NCBI RefSeq assembly: GCF_019734195.1
Contig: NZ_JAASHM010000003.1
Location: 1 to 64,000, forward strand
Source of the DNA: Clostridium sp. K13
GTDB lineage: Bacteria > Bacillota > Clostridia > Clostridiales > Clostridiaceae
Length of the DNA stretch: 64,000 nt
Direction: 5' to 3'
How positions within the stretch are numbered: the first letter of the stretch is position 1; each line of letters begins with the position of its first letter. Positions 15,973-24,878 of the stretch are shown here, piece after piece. The translations under genes and the position numbers were made by a program. A model generated the notes under the pieces. That model was not told the origin of the DNA and searched no databases. It saw only the letters and a list, made by a program, of their open reading frames with translations.

Positions 15973-16530
15973 ATGAAAAGAAATAATACTTTTAAATTAA
16001 TAATTATGGCTATGGCTGTTGTAATAAATATTGTAGGAGCATTCGTTGCTGCAACATTAAAACTACCAATCTTCATAGATACAATAGGAACATTTTTATC
16101 AGCATTTCTATTCGGACCTATAAGTGGAATGTTAACAGGAATTGTAACTGCATTAATTAATGGATTAACATTTGATCCATACTCACTATATTTTATGCCT
16201 GTTCAATTAGTTATAGGTATAGTAGCTGGAGTGTGTTATAAAAAGAATTTATTTAAAGGAAAATATTTAGTTCTTGGTATTTTAATAACAACTGTAATTG
16301 GATCTATTGTTGCCTCAATAATTTCTGCCTTTGTTTTTGGTGGAATTACATCATCTGGTACTTCTTTTATTGTAATGTATTTAAAGGAAGCTGGAGTAAA
16401 CATAGTTACAAGTATATTTTCAACTCAAATTATCTTTGATTTAGTAGATAAAGCTATTACAGTTTTACTTGTATTATCATTAATAAAAGCATTACCTAAT
16501 AACATTAAAATTAATAATAAAGCATATTAG
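15973..16530 (+). CDS. ECF transporter S component, probable queuosine-related substrate
   Basis: 185 residues, Shine-Dalgarno GGGGGA, 34 bp after the hydrolase. About five to six hydrophobic helices with the ECF S-component pattern: N-terminal helix, then TLKLPIFIDTIGTFLSAFLF followed by GPISGMLTGIVTALINGLTF, and a conserved Asp/Lys end (FDLVDKAITVLLVLSLIKAL). S components bind a vitamin or base and use a shared energising module (EcfA/A'/T), which is not in this window. Riboswitch and neighbour point to queuine, queuosine or preQ1 as cargo, by inference. Confidence 0.8.
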   Translation: MKRNNTFKLIIMAMAVVINIVGAFVAATLKLPIFIDTIGTFLSAFLFGPISGMLTGIVTALINGLTFDPYSLYFMPVQLVIGIVAGVCYKKNLFKGKYLVLGILITTVIGSIVASIISAFVFGGITSSGTSFIVMYLKEAGVNIVTSIFSTQIIFDLVDKAITVLLVLSLIKALPNNIKINNKAY

Positions 16531-16575
16531 AGTTTGATTAAAAAATAATGAATATGTTTAAAATTAAATTGTAGT

Positions 16576-16612
16576 AATAGAATCAGTATTATAATATACT
16601 GATTCTATTAGG
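16576..16612 (+). terminator. Hairpin after the queuosine-salvage pair
   Basis: AATAGAATCAGTAT pairs with ATACTGATTCTATT. The T-tail is weak. Confidence 0.5.
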
Positions 16613-16654
16613 TTATAAGCAAAATAAGAAATTCAAAGGAAAGATGTGATTAAA

Positions 16655-17107
16655 ATGAAAGTAGATTTAAATGATGTAATAGAATGTATAGAATTTGAAG
16701 GAGAGTTATTAACTCATTACTATAATAAAAAAACAGGAGTAATAATATATATTGAAGATAGTAGTACAGCAAACTATAAAGCTGATGATATACAAAATAT
16801 TGATAAGTTTGAAGAGTGGGAAAAAGAACTTATACTTTCACTTCATGATTTTAAAGAAAATTATAATGATTATATTCAACTTCCAAACCATGCTGATATA
16901 GATGAATATGGAATGATGATTAATTTTACTAATACAATAGAAGATTCAGATATAAGGAATACAATATTAGAAAATAAAGATTCATTTAGAGAACTAAGGA
17001 ATGCAATTGAAAATGCTGGCCTTGGTAGTGAATGGTATGATTATAGGGAAGATAGTGAAAGAAATTTAGCAATAAAGTGGTGTAAAGATAATAATATAGA
17101 GTTTTAA
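16655..17107 (+). CDS. UPF0158 family protein
   Basis: 150 residues from ATG 16655; an in-frame GTG at 16646 is possible and lies nearer to AAAGGA. The sequence matches the UPF0158 pattern: an N-terminal strand region LNDVIECIEFEGELLTHYYN, acidic middle, and RELRNAIENAGLGSEWYDYR near residue 115-135 followed by the helical end AIKWCKDNNIEF. The family is cytosolic and uncharacterised. Confidence 0.75.
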   Translation: MKVDLNDVIECIEFEGELLTHYYNKKTGVIIYIEDSSTANYKADDIQNIDKFEEWEKELILSLHDFKENYNDYIQLPNHADIDEYGMMINFTNTIEDSDIRNTILENKDSFRELRNAIENAGLGSEWYDYREDSERNLAIKWCKDNNIEF

Positions 17108-17117
17108 TCTTATATTT

Positions 17118-17168
17118 AAATAATGAAAGTTTTATGAAAAATATCATCATAAGCTTTCATTATTTTTT
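17118..17168 (+). terminator. Intrinsic terminator
   Basis: AAATAATGAAAG pairs with CTTTCATTATT, then TTTTTT. Confidence 0.7.
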
Positions 17169-17310
17169 TGTAGTAAATAATAAGTTTCACTTATAAAAAT
17201 TATTAAAGGTTAATAGAAAATTTTTATTCCATACTCTTAGTATTTAATTGACATTATAATCACAATTGTAAAGCATATTTCATAATATAAGGTGAAAGGA
17301 GATGTATATA

Positions 17311-18087
17311 ATGTTACCAATACAAAGAAAAATAAGCTCTTATAATTATTCAAGTAGAAACGGTGATAGCGTAAAGTATATAATTCTTCATTACACAGGA
17401 AACAAAGGAGATACAGCTAAGAATAATGTTGATTATTTTTATAATGGAGATAGAAGCGCAAGTGCACATTATTTTGTAGATGATACTTCTATATGGCAAT
17501 CAGTAGAAGAATATAATGCAGCTTGGTCTGTTGGCGATGGAACAGGTATATATGGAATAACAAACAGAAATTCTATTAATATAGAAATGTGCTGCAATAG
17601 TAATGGAGTTATTTCAGAAACAACAGAAAATAATGCATTAGAGTTAGTTAAGTATTTACAAAAGAAATATAATCTTTCTAATAACAGTGTTGTAAGACAT
17701 TATGATGCAAGTCATAAAATATGTCCTAATTGGTCAGATAATAATTGGAGCAGATGGACTGCTTTTAAAAATAAATTACAAAACACTTCTAATAATGGGG
17801 AGATGAATTATTCTATGTATGTGTTTAGTAAGAATTGGTATCTTAAAAAATATCCGGATGTAGCTAAAAGTACAGTTTATAAGGATAATCCTTATAAACA
17901 TTATGTTGATTATGGAAGGAAAGAAGGAAGATTACCATTACCACCTATTCCTGTAGAATATAATGAAGGTGAATATCTTGAACTTAATCCAGATGTAGCT
18001 GATGCAGTTAAAAAGGGAACATTTGTATCAGGAATTGATCATTATCTTCAATATGGTTTTTCTGAAAATAGGAAAGTCCGTAAATAA
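17311..18087 (+). CDS. N-acetylmuramoyl-L-alanine amidase (Amidase_2) with two C-terminal repeats
   Basis: 258 residues from ATG 17311 (AAAGGAG 10 nt upstream; ATG 17302 is too close). The T7-lysozyme-type zinc site is complete: His27 (ILHYTG), His130 and Cys138 (RHYDASHKICP). It cleaves the bond between MurNAc and L-Ala of peptidoglycan. Residues 165-258 hold two copies of a roughly 40-residue repeat, WYLKKYPDVAKS...HYVDYGRKEGR and EYLELNPDVADA...HYLQYGFSENR, seen on other secreted proteins and perhaps a binding module. No signal peptide is present, as in phage endolysins. No other phage genes are nearby. Confidence 0.85.
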   Translation: MLPIQRKISSYNYSSRNGDSVKYIILHYTGNKGDTAKNNVDYFYNGDRSASAHYFVDDTSIWQSVEEYNAAWSVGDGTGIYGITNRNSINIEMCCNSNGVISETTENNALELVKYLQKKYNLSNNSVVRHYDASHKICPNWSDNNWSRWTAFKNKLQNTSNNGEMNYSMYVFSKNWYLKKYPDVAKSTVYKDNPYKHYVDYGRKEGRLPLPPIPVEYNEGEYLELNPDVADAVKKGTFVSGIDHYLQYGFSENRKVRK

Positions 18088-18114
18088 CTATAAAATGTTA
18101 TTTTATATAAATTT

Positions 18115-18158
18115 TAAGACTATATGTTTGTATAATAAGCATTTAGTCTTTTTTATTT
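18115..18158 (+). terminator. Intrinsic terminator of the amidase gene
   Basis: AAGACTAtATG pairs with CATtTAGTCTT, followed by a T-run. The remaining 280 bp before the PTS gene are AT-rich leader with no recognised regulator site. Confidence 0.65.
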
Positions 18159-18437
18159 TAAATAATTATATAGTGGCTTTAAATTTTATATATTTTCTAA
18201 AGTTTTAAACTTAAAGTAGGTTTTAAAAAATAAGTACATATTTAATTAATTTAAAAATAATTAAGATAAATGACATTTAGAGTAAAAATAATAACTATAA
18301 TATAATAACAAGAAAAATGGGGTGATATAAATATGTATTAATTAAATACTAATTATCTTTTGACATAAGTTTTATACTTACAAAAATTATTCATGAGGTA
18401 AATATTTTAAATAATTTTTAGGGGGATGAATAATTAT

Positions 18438-19862
18438 ATGACAAATTTAGAATTAGCAAAAAAGATTGTTGAGCTAATTGGTGGTAAGGAAAATGTTATA
18501 AAAGTTGCAAACTGTATGACTAGATTAAGAGTAAATGTAAAGGATGAAAATTTAATTAATACAAATCAATTAAAAAGCACTGAAGGAGTAATAGGAATAG
18601 TTCAAAATGGAGATTATCTACAAATTGTATTAGGTCCTGGTAAAGCTAAAAAGGTAGCAGATATTTGCATTGAAGATTTAAATTTACCTAAAGAATCATT
18701 GAAAGCTGGAGAGTGGAAAGAAAATAAGGCAGCTGTTAAAGGTTCTCAAAAAGAAAGTAAATTTAAGAAGGTAATTAATGTTATTGCTAATATTTTCATT
18801 CCTTTAATTCCAGCAATTATTGCAGCAGGTATATTTAATGGTCTAGGAAGCTTAATTTCAACTCTTCAAGGACAAGGTGTTTTAAGTTCTGAAGGATTTT
18901 GGAAAGTAACTCAATTAATGTTCTCTTTAATAGGTGGAGGATTCTTAGGCTATTTTGCTATTTATACTGGTATAAACTCAGCAAAACAATTTGGTGCAAC
19001 TGAAGGCTTAGGAGGAATGATAGGTGCTATATCAATAAGTGCAAATATAGTTGCTATATCCCAAACCTTTGGATTGTATGATGAAGCTGTACCTTTAAAT
19101 TCTATCTTAACTACAGGAAAAGGCGGTATTATAGGTGTTATTATGGGCGTTTATATATTAGCTAAGATAGAAAAGGCAATACGTAAGAGATTGCCAGACG
19201 TTCTAGATTTAATATTAACTCCACTATTAACATTATTAATAACAGGCATCTTATTTGTATTTATTATAATGCCAGTGGCAGGATTTATTTCAGATGTATT
19301 AGTAGCTGTATTAAGTATAATTATTAATTCTTCTAATCCAGTTGTTAGTGTAATTAGTGGATATGTATTAGCTGCATTATTCTTACCAATGGTATTATTA
19401 GGGTTACATCATGGATTAATACCAATTTATGCAGTTCAACTAGAAGCAATGGGAGGAGTTTCATTATTCCCAGTACTTGCAATGGCTGGTGCAGGTCAGG
19501 TTGGAGCCGCAATAGCTATCTATTTAATTGCTAGAAAAATAAATAATGAAAGATTAAAACAAGTTATTGTAGGAGCACTTCCAGCAGGATTCTTAGGAGT
19601 TGGTGAACCATTGATTTATGGTGTTACTCTTCCTATGTTTAAACCATTTATTACCGCTGGTCTTGGTGCTGGTTTTGGTGGTGCATATGTAATGTTAACA
19701 CATGTTTTAGCTAATGCTTGGGGACCATCAGGATTAGTTGCTATTCCTATAATGCAACCACAAAGTATGCTTAATTACTTTATAGGATTATGTATTTCTT
19801 ATATTGCTGGATTTATAATTACTTACTTTGTAATTAAAGAATCAGATGTGAAGAATATATAA
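18438..19862 (+). CDS. PTS sugar transporter subunit EIIBC, MurNAc/sucrose branch
   Basis: 474 residues. The EIIB domain (about 1-80) has the phospho-cysteine in KVANCMTRLRV; the EIIC domain (about 110-470) has roughly ten helices with conserved PLIPAIIAAG and GVGEPLIYGVTLP. It belongs to the glucose-sucrose superfamily, and the long GATEGLGGMIGAISIS-type loop resembles the MurNAc permease MurP. No EIIA domain, MurQ etherase or sugar hydrolase is adjacent, so substrate is open. The nearby wall amidase fits a peptidoglycan sugar but does not prove it. GGGGG at 18421-18425 gives a long spacing to ATG 18438; ATG 18426 is too close. Confidence 0.78.
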   Translation: MTNLELAKKIVELIGGKENVIKVANCMTRLRVNVKDENLINTNQLKSTEGVIGIVQNGDYLQIVLGPGKAKKVADICIEDLNLPKESLKAGEWKENKAAVKGSQKESKFKKVINVIANIFIPLIPAIIAAGIFNGLGSLISTLQGQGVLSSEGFWKVTQLMFSLIGGGFLGYFAIYTGINSAKQFGATEGLGGMIGAISISANIVAISQTFGLYDEAVPLNSILTTGKGGIIGVIMGVYILAKIEKAIRKRLPDVLDLILTPLLTLLITGILFVFIIMPVAGFISDVLVAVLSIIINSSNPVVSVISGYVLAALFLPMVLLGLHHGLIPIYAVQLEAMGGVSLFPVLAMAGAGQVGAAIAIYLIARKINNERLKQVIVGALPAGFLGVGEPLIYGVTLPMFKPFITAGLGAGFGGAYVMLTHVLANAWGPSGLVAIPIMQPQSMLNYFIGLCISYIAGFIITYFVIKESDVKNI

Positions 19863-19975
19863 TTAGATAATTTTAATTAATTCTTTCTAAAAAAATAATT
19901 CAAATAAGTATATTTAGTATAATAGGGAATATATATAAATATAAATTAAATAATAATTATATTATTATATACCAC

Positions 19976-20018
19976 GAAGGTATAGCTTTTTCTGTAGCTA
20001 TGCCTTCTATTTTTTTCT
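19976..20018 (+). terminator. Intrinsic terminator of the PTS gene
   Basis: GAAGGTATAGCT pairs with AGCTATGCCTTC, followed by a T-rich tail. Confidence 0.8.
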
Positions 20019-20046
20019 TAAAATTATGTAAAGTAAAGGAAAAAAA

Positions 20047-20951
20047 GTGTTTAGGGGGAGAAGATTTATGAAAAATAGACTAATTAGAAGAATAGCATTT
20101 TGTTTAATAGGAATTATATCAATGCTGGTACTGTTGGATGCAATAAAGCAAAAAGTACAGAAAATGAGTCAACAAATAAAAGTAAAATTTACAGATGGTA
20201 CTGAATTTAATGCTGAAATCGTAAAAAAGAATTTTGATGAAGTATTGCAAAATAAATCTGATCACTCCTTTTTAGAATCTATTAATTTAATTGAAGCTGT
20301 TGATGTAGTTGATGAATACACTATGAAAATAAAATATACGGAAGCTTATTATCCAGTACTACAAGAATTAGCTTTATCTAGACCAGTAAGAATTATGGCC
20401 GAAAGCTCATTCCCGGAAGAGGCTAATACTTCGGAAGGTATAGTTAAACCTATTGGTACAGGTATGTGGAAGTTAAAGGAATATAAACCAGGACAATATG
20501 CAATATTATATAGAAATGAAGAGTATTTGGGGGAAGCACCTAAGTTTAGTGAAATTAAAATAGTATTTACACCTGATGGAGATACATTTGTAAATTTATT
20601 AAAAGCTGGAGATGTAGATATGATTTTTGATGTGGAGAGCAGATTAACACCAAACGCTTTTAAAGAAATAGAAAATAGAGCTCTAAATATCCTAAAGGAA
20701 ATGAAAATACAAAACTCTAAAACTGTATTAGACAGTTACCCATATCAGCTTAGTGGAGGAATGCTTCAATTAACTTTAATTCTAAGATTAATAATAATAT
20801 AGAAAAAGTTAATGAAAATGAAACTACAACTGGATGTGTATATTTTAATAGATGCAACTGCTGTACTTCAATTTGTAAAACAATTCAACCAACTTTAGTT
20901 AATATATCTGATGGTCATAAAATAGCATGTCATAATATACTTAAAAAGTAA
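20047..20951 (+). pseudogene. Collapsed nickel/peptide ABC operon: NikA-like, ATPase fragments
   Basis: The first frame (20047-20802, better start ATG 20068) begins with a signal-like segment, then jumps into the middle of a NikA-type solute-binding protein: KFTDGTEFNAEIVKKNFDEV, VVDEYTMKIKYTEAYYPVLQ and PIGTGMWKLKEYKPGQYAIL. At about residue 230 it joins VLDSYPYQLSGGMLQ, the ABC signature of a NikD/DppD-type ATPase, and soon stops. A further frame (about 20770-20951) reads GCVYFNRCNCCTSICK and ISDGHKIACH, the C-terminal oligopeptide/nickel ATPase extension. Binding-protein halves, both permeases and most ATPase sequence are gone. Large in-frame and out-of-frame deletions explain the order. 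Confidence 0.8.
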
Positions 20952-21031
20952 AAATATAATTAAAATTTTGTTATAAAAGTAATTTAATTCTGCTATAATA
21001 TCAATAGTAAATTGTTATGGGGGAGTTAAAC

Positions 21032-21649
21032 ATGAAAGTAATATTACTAAATGGAAGTCCAAGAGCTAATGGATGTACACATACTGCATTAAAAATCATA
21101 GAAAAAGAATTAATTAATGAAGGAATAGAAGTAAAATTCTACGAGGTGGGTAACAAGGCTATAATAGGATGTACAGGCTGTGGTGCTTGTAGAAAATTAG
21201 GTGAATGTGTTCATGGTGGATTAGTAAATGAAGTAAGTAAGGAATTAGAAAGTTCAGATGGATTTATTGTAGGTTCACCTGTGCATTATGCAGCAGCTAG
21301 TGGAGCAGTAACTTCATTTTTAGATAGACTTTTTTATTCAACAGATAAAAATCACTTAAGACATAAATTTGGCGCAAGCATTGTATCATGTCGTAGGGGT
21401 GGTGCAAGTGCTGCATTTGATCAATTAAATAAATATTTTACTATAAATGAAATGCCAATAGTATCATCAGTTTATTGGAATCAAATTCATGGTAATACAC
21501 CAGAAGAAGTTGTGCAAGATTTAGAAGGAGTAAGAACTATGAAGGTATTAGCTAGAAATATGGCTTATTTAATTAAGTGTAAAGAAGCTGCTAAGAATAT
21601 TCCGACTCCTGAATTAGTTCCTGTAGTAAGAACAAACTTTATAAGATAA
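21032..21649 (+). CDS. NAD(P)H-dependent FMN reductase / iron-sulfur flavoprotein family
   Basis: 205 residues from ATG 21032 with GGGGGAG 6-7 nt upstream. Flavodoxin-like fold: phosphate-binding loop LNGSPRANGCTHTAL (about 5-19), cysteine cluster GCTGCGACRKLGEC (about 46-60), and GFIVGSPVHYAAASGA (about 77-92) for the FMN. These oxidoreductases use FMN and sometimes a [4Fe-4S] cluster; the substrate is unknown. The Cys spacing fits the iron-sulfur flavoprotein type only partly. It is a single gene with its own terminator. Confidence 0.85.
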   Translation: MKVILLNGSPRANGCTHTALKIIEKELINEGIEVKFYEVGNKAIIGCTGCGACRKLGECVHGGLVNEVSKELESSDGFIVGSPVHYAAASGAVTSFLDRLFYSTDKNHLRHKFGASIVSCRRGGASAAFDQLNKYFTINEMPIVSSVYWNQIHGNTPEEVVQDLEGVRTMKVLARNMAYLIKCKEAAKNIPTPELVPVVRTNFIR

Positions 21650-21655
21650 TAAATT

Positions 21656-21690
21656 AAAAATAGTACTCATATGCGAGTACTATTTTTTTT
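21656..21690. terminator. Terminator between convergent genes
   Basis: AAAAATAGTACTC pairs with GAGTACTATTTTT, then T-run. It serves the plus-strand flavoprotein and possibly degV. Confidence 0.8.
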
Positions 21691-21708
21691 ATTAATTATT
21701 AAATATTA

Positions 21709-22554
21709 TTACTTTTCTTTTACAAAGAATATACCTACTCCATATTTGCCAGTATGAGAGCCTATTGTAGCACCAATTTGCATATTTTTAATATTGTTAT
21801 TTGGGAAAAGGTTAATTAAGTTATCATTTAGCATATCCTTTAAATCGTTATCACATCCATAGTATATTACTATAGGAAATTTATTATCAGGTTTAAACTC
21901 AGATAATCTATTTACTAAAAAGTTTATAGCAGATTTAGTTCCTTTAACTTTTTTTAATATTTCAACCTCACCATCTTGAACACAAATCACAGGTTTTATA
22001 TTCAATAAGTTACCTGCAAAAGATGTCATTGCAGAAATTCTTCCACTTCTTTTAAGCATTTCTATATCATTAATCATTACAGCATAATCCATTCTAGGAA
22101 TTATATCTTCAATAGCTTTAATTATTTCATTAACATTTTTACCTTCATTTTTCATTTTATTAGCTATTTCAACTAATAAACCTTGTCCATATGCAGCAGA
22201 TCTAGAATCTATTAAATGTATCTTATTACTACCTAGTATTGACTTTGCTTGATAGGCGCTGCTAAATGTACTACTAATTTCAGAGGAAATACCAATATAT
22301 AATACTTCATTTCCTTTAAGTAATTCTCTTTTAAATACTTCTTCAAAAGTATATAAATTTACTCCAGCAGTTTTAGGTATAGATAATTTATCATCTATTA
22401 AGTTATAAAATTTTTCGGTATCTAAATCAATTATGTCTTTATAAATTTTACCTTGTATCTCAATAGTTAAGGGTAATAAAATAATATTGTTTTCATTTAA
22501 ATAGTTTAAAGATAAGTCACAAGAACTATCTGTTATTATTACTAATTCATTCAT
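21709..22554 (-). CDS. DegV family fatty-acid-binding protein
   Basis: 281 residues, the usual family length. The N-terminus VIITDSSCDLSLNYLNENNI is the DegV signature; SIPKTAGVNLYTFEEVF, GISSEISSTFSSAYQA and LIDSRSAAYGQGLLV follow in order. DegV/FakB proteins bind a fatty acid and, where FakA is present, present it for phosphorylation. No FakA gene lies here. It reads away from the riboflavin leader. Confidence 0.92.
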   Translation of the reverse strand: MNELVIITDSSCDLSLNYLNENNIILLPLTIEIQGKIYKDIIDLDTEKFYNLIDDKLSIPKTAGVNLYTFEEVFKRELLKGNEVLYIGISSEISSTFSSAYQAKSILGSNKIHLIDSRSAAYGQGLLVEIANKMKNEGKNVNEIIKAIEDIIPRMDYAVMINDIEMLKRSGRISAMTSFAGNLLNIKPVICVQDGEVEILKKVKGTKSAINFLVNRLSEFKPDNKFPIVIYYGCDNDLKDMLNDNLINLFPNNNIKNMQIGATIGSHTGKYGVGIFFVKEK

Positions 22555-22672
22555 AAGTGTATTGCTCCTATATTGTAAAGTATTTAATAATACAATGGTA
22601 GCATAAATTATAAAGTTAAATTATTAATATTATTTAAAATAAATGTTAATAATAAAAAATTGTTATATTTTA

Positions 22673-22701
22673 TTGACAAGTGGAAAAGATTGTAATATTA
22701 T
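22673..22701 (+). promoter_or_regulatory. Promoter of the riboflavin operon
   Basis: TTGACA (22673-22678), 17-bp spacer, TATTAT (22696-22701), about 20 nt before the FMN aptamer. Confidence 0.85.
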
Positions 22702-22718
22702 TTAATTACAATTTAATA

Positions 22719-22828
22719 AATCTTCAGGGCAGGGTGAAATTCCCTACCGGCGGTAAAGCCCGCGAGCTAATTTAGCATGATTCGGTGAAATTCCGAGGCC
22801 GACAGTAAAGTCTGGATGAAAGAAGATA
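22719..22828 (+). ncRNA. FMN riboswitch (RFN element)
   Basis: All conserved RFN blocks are visible: TTCAGGGCAGGGTGAAATTC, CCTACCGGCGGTAAAGCCCG, GCATGATTCGGTGAAATTCC and GACAGTAAAGTCTGGATGAA with closing AGAAGATA. It binds FMN and lowers expression of the ribDEBAH genes downstream. Two terminator hairpins follow. Confidence 0.97.
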
Positions 22829-22881
22829 AAGTAATAATGTAGTAATCTAAAATACTATATTTATTTAGTTTGTATGCTATG

Positions 22882-22913
22882 CTCTGAAATATTTTATATT
22901 TCAGAGTTTTTTT
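22882..22913 (+). terminator. RFN expression-platform terminator
   Basis: CTCTGAAATA pairs with TATTTCAGAG, followed by seven T. Confidence 0.85.
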
Positions 22914-23021
22914 AGATTTCTATGTAATATATTTATTTACTATGCTTATTTAAGCATCTATATATTTTTTTCTATTAAAGTTAATTATAAAATAGAATTA
23001 GTAAAAAATATATTTTTTATT

Positions 23022-23060
23022 AAAGGCTCTGAGTTTATAATCTCAGAGCCTTTAATTTTT
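23022..23060 (+). terminator. Second terminator in the riboflavin leader
   Basis: AAAGGCTCTGAG pairs with CTCAGAGCCTTT, then AATTTTT. It lies only about 40 bp before ribD. Confidence 0.75.
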
Positions 23061-23100
23061 AGCTAAAGATTTATTAAATTCGAATTATTATGATTGTGAG

Positions 23101-24192
23101 ATGATGAATTTGAATGAATACTTTATGAAAAAAGCTATTGAGCTAGCTAAAAAAGGAGTAGGAAAAGTAAATCCAAATCCTTTAGTTGGTGCAATTATAG
23201 TAAAAGAAGGAGAAATAATTGGAGAAGGATATCATGAAAAATATGGAGAAGCTCATGCAGAGGTAAATGCATTTAAAAGTCTAAAAGAAGATCCTTCAGG
23301 AGCTACACTGTATGTTACTTTAGAGCCTTGTTCACATTATGGAAAAACGCCTCCATGCGTAGATATGATAATAGAAAACAAAATAAATAAAGTTATTATA
23401 GGAATGATTGATCCAAATCCTTTAGTTGCAGGTAATGGAATAAATAAATTAATAGCTGCAGGAATAGAAGTAAAATCTGGTATTTTAGAAGATGAATGTA
23501 AAAAATTAAATGAGATATTTATAAAATATATTATAACTAAAAAGCCTTATGTAGTATTAAAAGCTGCTATGTCTCTTGATGGAAAAATTGCTACAAAAAC
23601 AGGTGAATCAAAATGGATAAGCTGTGAAGAATCACGATTACAAGTTCATGAATTAAGAAATAAACTTTCAGGAATTATGGTTGGAATAAATACAGTAATT
23701 ACTGATAATCCAGAATTAACTTGCAGAACACAAAATGGAAATGATCCAGTTAGAATTATTGTTGATAGTTCACTAAGAATACCTTTAGATTCTAAAGTAT
23801 TAAAAAATAAAGATGGCAAAACTATGATAGCTACTACTAAGAAAGCTGATTTAAAAAAAATGCAGGCTCTTTTAGAAGATAATATTAAGGTTTTAATTAT
23901 AAAAGAAAAAAATGGACGTGTTGATTTAAATGATTTAATGATAAAGCTTGGAAAACTAAATATAGATAGTATTTTATTAGAAGGTGGAGCAACTCTTAAT
24001 TATTGTTCATTAGAAGAAAAAATAGTTGATAAGGTTATGATGTATATAGCCCCTAAAATTATAGGAGGGGAAAAATCTAAAACTCCAATAGATGGGAATG
24101 GAATAAATAAATTAACTGATGCTTTTAGATTGAGAAATATAAATACATCAATTGTAGGTGAAGATATTTTATTAGAGGGATATATAGGTTAG
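23101..24192 (+). CDS. ribD: Bifunctional diaminohydroxyphosphoribosylaminopyrimidine deaminase / reductase
   Basis: 363 residues, full length. The deaminase half (about 1-145) carries the zinc motif HAE (52-54) and PCSHYGKTPPC with Cys77 and Cys86. The NADPH-dependent reductase half (about 147-363) starts at VVLKAAMSLDGKIATKTGES and contains ILLEGGATLNYCSLEEKIVD. It catalyses steps two and three from GTP to riboflavin. First gene of the operon under the FMN riboswitch; start is one of two adjacent ATG codons (23101 or 23104) behind a weak TGTGAG. Confidence 0.96.
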   Translation: MMNLNEYFMKKAIELAKKGVGKVNPNPLVGAIIVKEGEIIGEGYHEKYGEAHAEVNAFKSLKEDPSGATLYVTLEPCSHYGKTPPCVDMIIENKINKVIIGMIDPNPLVAGNGINKLIAAGIEVKSGILEDECKKLNEIFIKYIITKKPYVVLKAAMSLDGKIATKTGESKWISCEESRLQVHELRNKLSGIMVGINTVITDNPELTCRTQNGNDPVRIIVDSSLRIPLDSKVLKNKDGKTMIATTKKADLKKMQALLEDNIKVLIIKEKNGRVDLNDLMIKLGKLNIDSILLEGGATLNYCSLEEKIVDKVMMYIAPKIIGGEKSKTPIDGNGINKLTDAFRLRNINTSIVGEDILLEGYIG

Positions 24193-24203
24193 GTGATTAA
24201 TTT

Positions 24204-24860
24204 ATGTTTACAGGAATAATTGAAGAAATAGGAGTAATTCAGGAAGTTAAAAAGGGAAGTAAATCCTCAAAACTAACTATTAAGGCAAATAAGGTTTTAG
24301 ATAAAACAAAGGTTGGAGATAGTATTTGTACTAATGGGGTATGCCTAACAGTCACAGCTTTAAAGACAAATAGTTTTGAAGCTGATGTTATGGCAGAAAC
24401 CTTAAGAAGAAGTAATTTAGGAAATTTAATTATTGGTAGTAAGGTTAATTTAGAAAGAGCATTAACTTTAGAAAGTAGACTTGGTGGGCATATTGTAAGT
24501 GGACATATAGATGGAATAGGACAAGTTATTTCCTTAGTAAAAGAAGATAATGCTACATGGGTTACCATAAAAACTACAAGTGATATTTTAAGATATATAG
24601 TTTTAAAAGGATCTATAACAATAGATGGTATTAGTTTAACAGTTGCGTATGTTGATGATGTTGTATTTAAAGTATCTATAATACCACATACATCAGCTGA
24701 AACTACTCTTTTAAATAAAATTATTGGAGAAACTGTTAATCTTGAATGTGATGTAATTTCAAAATATGTAGAAAAGTTAATGGGATTAGAAAGTAAAAAA
24801 GAAGAGAAAAATACTAGTTCTATAACAGAAGAGTTTTTGAAAAGTAATGGATTTTTTTAA
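24204..24860 (+). CDS. ribE: Riboflavin synthase alpha subunit
   Basis: 218 residues with the canonical start MFTGIIEEIG and two lumazine-binding repeats, the first ending near residue 95 (SRLGGHIVSGHIDGIGQV) and the second with TIDGISLTVAYVDDVVFKVS and IIPHT. It dismutates two 6,7-dimethyl-8-ribityllumazine molecules into riboflavin. The gene begins 11 bp after ribD, with AGGTGAT as the Shine-Dalgarno. Confidence 0.96.
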   Translation: MFTGIIEEIGVIQEVKKGSKSSKLTIKANKVLDKTKVGDSICTNGVCLTVTALKTNSFEADVMAETLRRSNLGNLIIGSKVNLERALTLESRLGGHIVSGHIDGIGQVISLVKEDNATWVTIKTTSDILRYIVLKGSITIDGISLTVAYVDDVVFKVSIIPHTSAETTLLNKIIGETVNLECDVISKYVEKLMGLESKKEEKNTSSITEEFLKSNGFF

Positions 24861-24878
24861 TATTGGAGGGTTAAGAGA

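Noticed and set aside
18301-18420. Possible antiterminator (RAT) or second promoter before the PTS gene
   Set aside because: No RAT consensus or hairpin was found, and the TTGACA at 18360 has no -10 at proper spacing.
24239-24568. Long minus-strand frame inside ribE
   Set aside because: It is the antisense of a conserved plus-strand gene, has no ribosome site and no recognisable motif.
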